Of a DNA stretch of 64,000 nucleotides, positions 55,926-64,000 are shown piece after piece. The notes beneath the pieces are model-generated. The model searched no databases. It saw nothing but the letters and a program-made list of their open reading frames with translations, and had not been told where the DNA came from. The position numbers and the translations under genes are program-made. How positions within the stretch are numbered: position 1 is the stretch's first letter; the number at the start of each line of letters is the position of its first letter. Source of the DNA: Liolophura sinensis (lineage: Eukaryota; Mollusca; Polyplacophora; Chitonida; Chitonidae); contig NW_027017953.1 in assembly GCF_032854445.1 (NCBI RefSeq), positions 252,501 through 316,500 on the forward strand, read 5' to 3'.

Positions 55926-57014
55926 AGACAGGATCACCCTTAAAATCATTTTGGCTTACATTCATAGGCTGCTGCATGTGTGATATCAGACATTGTCCTT
56001 GGAAAACATAAGCTAAAAATGTTTTAATTATTACCAGTGTTCATTTTCTCAATCAACAATAAAGTAATAAGTGTTTGTTGCTTAAGAAAGGTTTCAGGTA
56101 GTGTGGATATGGCAGAATTGATCAGAAGTAAACAAGTGATTGTGCTTCCATAGTTGTCGTTACGAGCATGACAACCCAGCACTGTGGATCTGTGTGTTGG
56201 TTAGAACTCTCCTTGTTAACAAGCAGATTATTAGGGTAGCATCAGGTTGATACTGCTGTGTTTCTAACAGATAACTATGGTAGGTATAGTGATAACTTGT
56301 TTTGCAGTGATTTAAGTAGCAGACAAATACTAGGATATTTAATGTGATCACAGATTTGCTTCCCATCTACTTGAGCTGTAGTAGTATGTGTTTTACAGTT
56401 TACGTTAGTTTTTTTAACTGCTACTTTTAACACCTAAATAATTTGTCAATCAGTAACTTTGGACAAGCTCTCTTTTGATACTGAACTACAATGATCAAAA
56501 TGTGGTTAAAATATGTACATGTAGCTGTGTAAGAGGGTTTTCTTGTCATCAAGTCCAAAGAAACCAGCTTATTCTCAGAATTCCAAGAGTGTTTGAATTT
56601 TAGATATTCTTGCGAGAGTAGAGTTATATTTATGAAAACACCAAGTTTTATGAGAATTGATTAATAGAATAATATTCAAGATGTAGGCTTAGGGTGTTGT
56701 TTTGTACAGTTGTCAAACATTGTGCCATGGTTAGAGTTGAGATTGATTAATTGATTTAGAATAATTAATTTATTGACTTCAGGGGAATGTCACAAAGCCT
56801 TATGGAAAAAATCTAATTGTCTGGCAAACCACAAAATGTGTTTCTTCAGTCTTGTTTCAACCTGACTAAGGTTAAACCAAAAAAATGCATTGATACTAGG
56901 TAGACATGTCAGTCTTCAGCTGAAGGCTGAGAGTATACGGTTGTGATGTTGGCATTTCCGTACAAACCCTTGTGAGGAATCATGATCGTCAAACATTCTT
57001 CCTTCATACAACAG
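55926..57014. other. Unique AT-rich sequence
   Basis: No gene or repeat recognised. Confidence 0.5.
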
Positions 57015-57089
57015 GGAGTCTGCTTGGAAAGTCCCAATGAGCAGGCTGAGACAGTGATTGGAAGTACATTGTTGGCAAGTACAGTACAT
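57015..57089 (+). CDS. Possible exon downstream of exon 16 (weak)
   Basis: An acceptor-like ATACAACAG precedes an open stretch in the phase required by exon 16: GVCLESPNEQAETVIGST then LLASTVH, with a poor donor CAT|GTTTGT. The segment is non-repetitive. Nothing in it identifies the family, and the reading frame stays open for about 100 nt beyond the donor. Low confidence. Confidence 0.2.
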
Positions 57090-57131
57090 GTTTGTGTGGA
57101 GCTTAACAACGGCTGGAGTTTGCTTAACGAA

Positions 57132-57186
57132 CCTCACCATCATCTCAGATCATTTCAGATCATTTCAGATCACCTCAGATCATCTC
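57132..57186. repeat. 10-bp microsatellite, about five copies
   Basis: ATCATTTCAG and ATCATCTCAG repeated. Confidence 0.9.
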
Positions 57187-57424
57187 AGTGATCCAAGAAA
57201 CACTAATCAAAACAGCTAGCACAAGAACAAGTCACACATTTTTCACTGCTTGTTTGCCGTTTTTTGATGTACTGTGCTTGATTGACAACGCCACCTGTTT
57301 TCAGCCACAGAGAATTAACAGTTATTTTATCACACCTGCTGACTGTGTAACTAGGGATATAGAAAAATAAGACGTGAATAATGTGTCCAGATTGATGAGG
57401 GTGCCCTGCTGGTTGAGCCATGCA

Positions 57425-58835
57425 GGATGTTTGTGCAATGATCAAGGCCGGTTTTCTCCATGCTGTCTCAGGTACCAGAGTAGTTGGAGTGTTTGCGCAA
57501 TGATCAAGGCCGGTTTTCTCCATGCTGTCTCAGGTACCAGAGTAGTTGGAGTGTTTGCACAATGATCAAGACCGATTTTCTCCATGCTGTCTCAGGTACC
57601 AGAGTAGTTGGAGTGTTTGCGCAATGATCAAGGCCGGTTTTCTCCATGCTGTCTCAGGTACCAGAGTAGTTGGAGTGTTTGCCCATTGAGCAAGGCCGGT
57701 TTTCTCCATGCTGTCTCAGGCACCAGAGTAGTTGGAGTGTTTGCACAATGATCAAGGCCGGTTTTCTCCATGCTGTCTCAGGTACCAGAGTAGTTGGAGT
57801 GTTTGTGCAATGATCAAGGCCGGTTTTCTCCATGCTGTCTCAGGTACCAGAGTAGTTAGAGTGTTTGCACAATGATCAAGGCTGGTTTTCTCCATGCTGT
57901 CTCAGGTACCAGAGTAGTTGGAGTGTTTGTGCAATGATCAAGACCGATTTTCTCCATGCTGTCTCAGGTACCAGAGTAGTTGGAGTGTTTGCGCAATGAT
58001 CAAGGCCGGTTTTCTCCATGCTGTCTCAGGTACCAGAGTAGTTGGAGTGTTTGCCCATTGAGCAAGGCTGGTTTTCTCCATGGTGTCTCAGGCACCAGAG
58101 TAGTTGGAGTGTTTGCGCAATGATCAAGGCTGGTTTTCTCCATGCTGTCTCAGGTACCAGAGTAGTTGGAGTGTTTGTGCAATGATCAAGGCTGGTTTTC
58201 TCCATGCTGTCTCAGGTACCAGAGTAGTTGGAGTGTTTGCACAATGATCAAGACCGATTTTCTCCATGCTGTCTCGGGTACCTGAGTAGTTGGAGTGTTT
58301 GCCCAATGAGCAAGGCTGGTTTTCTCCATGCTGTCTCAGGTACCAGAGTAGTTGGAGTGTTTGCACAATGAGCAAGGCTGGTTTTCTCCATGCTGTCTCA
58401 GGCACCAGAGTAGTTGGAGTGTTTGCACAATGATCAAGGCTGGTTTTCTCCATGGTGTCTCAGGTACCTGAGTACCTGAGTAGTTGGAGTGTTTGCCCAT
58501 TGAGCAAGGCTGGTTTTCTCCATGCTGTGTCAGGCACCAGAGTAGTTGGAGTGTTTGCACAATGATCAAGGCCGGTTTTCTCCATGGTGTCTCAGGTACC
58601 TGAGTAGTTGGAGTGTTTGCACAATGATCAAGGCCGGCTTTCTCCATGCTGTCTCAGGTACCAGAGTAGTTGGAGTGTTTGCGCAATGATCAAGGCCGGT
58701 TTTCTCCATGCTGTCTCAGGTACCAGAGTAGTTGGAGTGTTTGCGCAATGATCAAGGCCGGTTTTCTCCATGCTGTCTCAGGTACCAGAGTAGTTGGAGT
58801 GTTTGCACAATGATCAAGGCCGGTTTTCTCCATTC
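57425..58835. repeat. 62-bp minisatellite, about 23 copies
   Basis: The unit is CAATGATCAAGGCCGGTTTT, CTCCATGCTGTCTCAGGTAC, CAGAGTAGTTGGAGTGTTTG, CG. Confidence 0.96.
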
Positions 58836-59324
58836 ATAATCTGATAGCCTTCATTGAAGTGAAGAATATTTACTGTATAATATAAAATAACTAGTGTAAT
58901 AGAGAATGACTTTGCAATACCAATAACCTTCATAGTACAAATAGTTGACTAATCTTGTACTGATTTACACTTTCTTGACAAGCAGATGTGGTTATTTTCA
59001 TGGTAAGAAATGGTACTTTCTGTAATTCACGGATTGCTAATGTCACCTCTTAGCCTCACAAATGCTCATTATTTCTAGCACAGTATCACACACTTTATGA
59101 TTGCCCATTTGATTGCCTGACTTCATCACTTCATATATGCTTTTATACCAGTGATACATCCTTGAGTACGGAGGAAAACACCAATCAAATAAATCATATA
59201 TACTCCATCATTTCAAGATTCATTGGCACAGTTCCAAATTTAATTATCCGATACATGAAGTCAACTTTAGTATCCATTATCATACCCCATTATCATGTAT
59301 TTTAAGTTTTTATGAATTAAATGA
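58836..59324. other. Unique sequence with a SINE tail fragment
   Basis: TCCTTGAGTACGGAGGAAAA followed by CACCAATCAAATAAATCATA at 59158-59200 is a plus-orientation SINE 3' end. Nothing else was recognised. Confidence 0.6.
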
Positions 59325-59470
59325 ATCCTGTATAGAATTACAGACAGTTTGAACGATCGAAATCTGCCTGTATAGAATTACAAACAGCTTGAACGATCGA
59401 AATCTGCCTGTATAGAATTACAGACAGTTTGAACGATCGAAATCTGCCTGTATAGAATTACAGACGGTTT
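59325..59470. repeat. 40-bp repeat, 3.5 copies
   Basis: TGTATAGAATTACAGACAGT, TTGAACGATCGAAATCTGCC repeated nearly exactly. Confidence 0.94.
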
Positions 59471-59581
59471 GCACCATCAAGGTAGTCATGAGATTTATGT
59501 TCACTTTTACATCTAATATCTATGCTACATTTATTCCCTAAGTGTGCAGTGACTGAATGATTGACTGTGATGTAGATGTAG

Positions 59582-59717
59582 GATACCTGGTCTGTGCTAC
59601 TCCCCTGGAGGTGTTTTTGTACAGACATGTCACCACTAGCCTCTCTCTTGCCATGCTGGCTGCCGATTGGTGGATCCCACACCCCTACAGTCTCTCCATG
59701 GCCGTGGACACAGTCAG
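59582..59717 (+). other. GC-rich unique segment, possible exon or UTR (weak)
   Basis: A GC-rich, non-repetitive block of about 136 bp begins after GATGTAG and ends CAGTCAG|GTTCTG. All three + frames I checked are open or nearly open, so frame cannot be chosen. It stands out against AT-rich intronic surroundings. It could be an exon, part of a UTR, or chance. Confidence 0.2.
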
Positions 59718-59747
59718 GTTCTGACATGGATTTTTGTAAATTCTTTT

Positions 59748-60690
59748 CTTGCCAGCTACATGTAGTGGCCAAGCTCACAGTTCTTGCCAGCTACATGTAA
59801 TGGCCAAGCTCACAGTTCTTGCTAGCTACATGTAATGGCCAAGCTCACAGTTCTTGCCAGCTGCATGTAATGGCCAAGCTCGCAGTTCTTGTTAGCTACA
59901 TGTAATGGCCAAGTTCGCAGTTCTTGTCAGCTACATGTAATGGCCAAGCTTGCAGTTCTTGCCAGCTACATGTAGTGGCCAAGCTCACAGTTCTTGCCAG
60001 CTACATGTAATGGCCGTGCTGACCGTTCTTGCCAGCTACATGTAAAGGCCAAGCTCACAGTTCTTGCCAGTTGCATGTAATGGCCAAGCTCACAGTTCTT
60101 GCCAGCTACATGTAATTGCCAAGTGCGCAGTTCTTGTCAGCTACATGTAATGGCCAAGCTCGCAGTTCTTGCCAGCTACATGTAGTGGTCAAGCTCGCAG
60201 TTCTTGCCAGCTACATGTAATGGCCAAGCTTGCGGTTCTTGCCAGCTACACGTAATGGCCAAGCTCACAGTTCTTGCCAGCCACATGTAACAGCCAAGCT
60301 TGCAGTTCTTGCCAGCTACATGTAATGGCCAAGCACACAGTTCTTGCCAGCTGCATGTAATGGCCATGCTCACCATTCTTGGCAGCTACACGTAATGGCC
60401 AAGCTCACAGTTCTTGCCAGCTGAATGTAATGACCAAGCTTGTGGTTCTTGCCATCTACATGTAATGGCCATGCTCACCGTTCTTGCCAGCTACATGTAA
60501 TGGCCAAGCACACAGTTCTTGCCAGCTGAATGTAATGGCCATGCTCACCGTTCTTGCCAGCTACATGTAATGGCCAAGCTCACAGTTCTTGCCAGCTACA
60601 TGTAATGACCAAGCTTGCGGTTCTTGCCAGCTACATGTACAGGCCAAGTTCACAGTTCCTGCCAGCTACATGTGATGGCCAAGCTTGCAG
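59748..60690. repeat. 35-bp minisatellite, about 26 copies
   Basis: The unit is TTCTTGCCAGCTACATGTAA, TGGCCAAGCTCACAG. Confidence 0.95.
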
Positions 60691-61134
60691 TTTTAGTACT
60701 GTTGTATTGGGCTGAGCAGATGAATGCTTCTGTTGTTTTTGAACAGCTGGTACAATTATTGACATGACTACAGCCAAGAGTCATGCTGCAACATAAATTG
60801 CGCATCATTTGGTCTTTTTTTGTTTCGTCATTTCCTTTTTCTGATTTGAGTTTTAGCTTGGCTGCATACTTTCTGTTTAAGTCATTAAGATTTCATTCTA
60901 ATCAATGAGCTACAAATAAGTGCCTCTGATTGGTCAGGTGAAACAATCTGTTAGGATACAGCAATGAAGGAAGAGATCATTTTCATTGTCACATCTTTTT
61001 TTGTTAAAATAATATGAGAATTAGTGCACACAGTTAAATCACTATGTGAAGATTTGTGCCTGTGGGTCATTTTGCAGTCCAGTGTATCATGGTTGCTCTT
61101 ACATTTTTTATTTTATTTTTTTTTTGAAGCAAGA
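60691..61134. other. Unique sequence
   Basis: Nothing recognised. Confidence 0.5.
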
Positions 61135-61410
61135 CAGTGAAATAGTTCTGGTTTGTGATTATTTTGAAGTGAGGCAGGAAGGAGTTCTGGTTTGTGATTG
61201 TTTTTGAAGCGGGGCAGGCAGGAGTTCTGGTTTGTGATTGTTTTTGAAGCAGGGCAGGGAGGAGTTGTGGTTTGTGATTATTTTGAAGCGAGGCAGGGAG
61301 GAGTTGTGCTTTGTGATTGTTATTGAAGCGAGGCAGGAAGGAGTTGTGCTTTGTGATTGTTTTTGAAGCGAGGCAGGGAGGAATTGTGGTTTGTGATTGT
61401 TTGGAACCAT
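61135..61410. repeat. 40-bp minisatellite, about 7 copies
   Basis: The unit is GCGAGGCAGGGAGGAGTTGT, GGTTTGTGATTGTTTTTGAA. Confidence 0.93.
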
Positions 61411-61744
61411 GGCGCCCCAATCGTATTTTTAGTTGTAAGTTTGCTTCCATTGATTCTATTTCAGACAGTTGACAATTTCTCTGAAGAACTTCAGAACTTG
61501 CATCGATTGTCTTAAATTTGTTGAAGTTTGCACAGCCATTTTCTTTAACAGTTACATGATGCCGTTTCTTAGATATTCTCACCTTAAATCAGCATTCCCT
61601 CTGAGTACCCTGCCTCAGAGTTGCATTGTCTACAGCATGTCATGAGCCAAGCCTATCAAGAGACCCCCAGCTAACAGTGCTAGTCTTACTCTCAAACTCT
61701 GAATTTGTTCTGAATGCTATTGAAATTGCAGCTGAAATTTGAAG
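61411..61744. other. Unique sequence
   Basis: No feature recognised between the two arrays. Confidence 0.5.
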
Positions 61745-63600
61745 GAAGCTATGTCCTGCCATATCCTGGTGATTCTGCGTTCTGTCATACACTGATGATT
61801 CTATGTTTTGGTACATCCTGGTGATTCTATGTTCTGTCATACCATGGTGATTCTATGTTCTGTTACACCCTGGTGATTCTATGTTCTCTCATACCATTGT
61901 GATTCTAGGTTTTGTGATACCATGGAGATTCTATGTTCTGTTACACCCTGGTGATTCTAGGTTCTGTTACACCCTGGTGATTCTATGTTCTCTCATACCA
62001 TCATGATTCTATGTTCCCTCATATCATGGTGATTGCATGCTCTGTTATACTCTGGTGATTCTATGCTCTGTCATACTCTGGTGATTCTATGTTCTCTCAA
62101 ACCGTGGTGATTCTGTGTTCTCATACCATGGTGATTCTAGGATCTCTCATACCATGGCGATTCTATGTTCTCTCATACCATGGTGATTCTATGATCTCTC
62201 ATACCATGGTGATTCTGTGCTCTCAAACCCTGGTGGTTCTGTGATATCTCATACCATGGTAATTCTATGTTCTCTCATACCATGGTGATTGCATGCTCTG
62301 TTATACTCTGGTGATTCTATGCTCTGTCATACTCTGGTGATTCTATGTTCTCTCAAACCATGATGATTCTATGTTCTCTCATACCCTGGGGATTGTGTAC
62401 CCTGTTATACTCTGGTAATTCTATGTTCTGTCATACCCTGGTGATTCTGTGTTTTCTCATACCATGGTTATTCTATGTTCTCTCATACCGTGGTTATTCT
62501 ATGTTCTCTTATACCCTGGTGATTCTATGTTCTGTCATACCCTGGTTATTCTATGTTCTCTCATACCCTGGTGATTCTATCATCTCTCATACCATGGTGA
62601 TTCTATGCTCTCTCATACCCTGGTGATTGCATGCTCTGTTATACTTTGGTGATTCTATGTTCTGTCATATCCTGGTGATTCTATGTTCTCTCAAACCATG
62701 GTGATTCTATGATCTGTCATATTCTGGTGATTCTATGTTTTCTCAAACCATGGTGATTCTATGTTCCCTCATACCATGATGATTCTATGTTCTCTCATAC
62801 AATGGTGATTCTGTGTTCTCTCATATCCTGGTGATTGCATGCCCTGTTATATTCTGATGATTCTATGTTTTCTCAAACCATGGTGATTCTATGTTCCCTC
62901 ATACCATGGTGATTCTATGTTCTCTCATACTGTGGTGATTGCATGCTCAGTTATACTTTGGTGATTCTGTGTTCTGTCATACCCTGGTGATTCTATGTTC
63001 TCTCAAACCATGGTGATTCCATTTTCTCTCATACCCTGGTGATTCTATGTTTTCTCAAACCATGGTGATTTTATGTTCCCTGATACCATGGTGATTCTAT
63101 GTTCTCTCATACCGTAGTGATTGCATGCTCTGTTATACTCTGGTGATTCTATGTTTTCTCAAACCATGGTGATTCTATGCTCTGTCATACTCTGGTGATT
63201 CTATGTTCTCTCAAACCATGGTGATTCTCTTTTCCCTCATACCATGGTGATTCTATCATCTCCCATACCATGATAATTCTATGTTCTCTCATATCCTGGT
63301 GATTGCATGCTCTGTTATACTCGGGTGATTCTATGTTTTCTCAGACCATGGTGATTCTATGTTCCCTCATACCATGGTGATTCTATGTTCTCTCAAACCA
63401 TGGTGATTCTATGTTTTCTCAAACCATGGTGATTCTATGTTTTCTCAAACCATGGTGATTCTATGTTTTCTCATACCATGGTGATTCCCATGTTCTCTCA
63501 TATCCTGGTGATTCTATGTTCCCTCATACCGTGGTGATTCTATGTTCCCTCATACCATGGTGATTCTGTGTTCCCTCATATCCTGGTGATTCCACTCAAT
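61745..63600. repeat. 26-bp minisatellite, about 72 copies
   Basis: The unit is CTATGTTCTCTCATACCATG, GTGATT. Variants are CATACCCTGG, AAACCATGG and GCATGCTCTGTTATACT. Confidence 0.95.
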
Positions 63601-63649
63601 GTCCATCTTTAGTAGATGATACTGTATCCACCTTGGTGTCTACACTGAT

Positions 63650-63828
63650 TGATTTATTTAAACGACAGCATTATGGTGGGAGGAAACGAGGTAGAGCCCA
63701 GTAGAATCCCAAGACCATCTGCAGGTAGCTTGCAAACCTTCCCAACGGAGAGGGAGCCAGCATGAGCTGGACTCAAACTCCTAGGGATCATATTGGCAGG
63801 CATCCTAACCACCTCGGCCTGGATGCCC
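63650..63828 (-). mobile_element. tRNA-headed SINE, minus orientation, with target-site duplication
   Basis: On the minus strand it starts near GGCATCCAGGCCGAGGTGG, with a box-A-like GTGGTTAGGATGCC and box-B-like AGTTTGAGTCCAGC, then TGCTGGCTCCCTCTCC and a short TAAATAAATCA tail. About 55 bp before the tail are deleted relative to the other copies. Flanking GTGTCTACACTGAT (63636-63649) and GTGTCTACAGTGAT (63829-63842) form a 14-bp duplication with one mismatch. Confidence 0.88.
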
Positions 63829-64000
63829 GTGTCTACAGTGATGTAGCTATCTGATCTGACTAACTTAGCTGCCAAAACAGATTTCCATGTTTCTGTAATG
63901 CAGGAATTATAAATATGTATGCTTTTGTCACACATTACCGGTGCAGCTGCACTGTTGTTTCACTTACTAACTAACTGTGTCATTCATGTAACTGACGGTG

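Noticed and set aside
63770-63828. Functional tRNA gene on the minus strand
   Set aside because: Box A and box B are present but no cloverleaf can be closed, and the sequence continues into a SINE body with target-site duplications.

Overview
The window is animal nuclear DNA, most probably from a mollusc and perhaps a bivalve. The support is GT-AG introns, low gene density, several copies of a tRNA-derived SINE with a CAAATAAATAAATA-type tail, and one SINE ending in CACTCACTCACTC; both tails are familiar to me from mollusc genomes. There is no sign of prokaryotic organisation: no operons, no Shine-Dalgarno sites and no CRISPR.

One protein-coding gene is convincing. It lies on the + strand, runs from about 7.5 kb to at least 52.7 kb, and encodes a multi-pass membrane protein of the DUF389 family (PF04087/TIGR00341-like, function unknown). 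I can join 16 coding exons in one unbroken frame, 1,989 nt or 663 codons, with GT/AG junctions and compatible phases throughout. Exon 1 (acidic, Ser/Thr-rich, 7547-8218) is the least certain member. Exons 2-5 encode a soluble N-terminal part, exons 6-12 the hydrophobic core, with the hallmark [14 protein letters not shown] at the exon 7/8 junction, and exons 13-16 a cytosolic-looking tail. The stop codon was not found; it lies in downstream exons I could not identify or outside the window.

Most of the rest is tandem repeat. About 45 minisatellite arrays, with units of 10 to about 175 bp and mostly 26-70 bp, fill the upstream flank and almost every long intron, each with its own unit. Intron 1 (10.2 kb) holds 54-, 53- and 48-bp arrays. 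Intron 8 is almost wholly a 34-bp array. Intron 10 (11.4 kb) holds a series of distinct arrays plus a decayed or alternative duplicate of the end of exon 10. Introns 12, 14, 15 and 16 continue the pattern. Many units are multiples of 3 bp and so create long stop-free frames; I do not regard these as genes.

SINE copies lie in both orientations. Three have visible target-site duplications, and two of these are inserted inside minisatellites. A 200-N assembly gap (5165-5364) sits at a repeat boundary.

The most unusual observation is that the 34-bp array of intron 8 is built from the exon 8 end plus its 5' splice site, so about 100 donor-like sequences follow the true donor.
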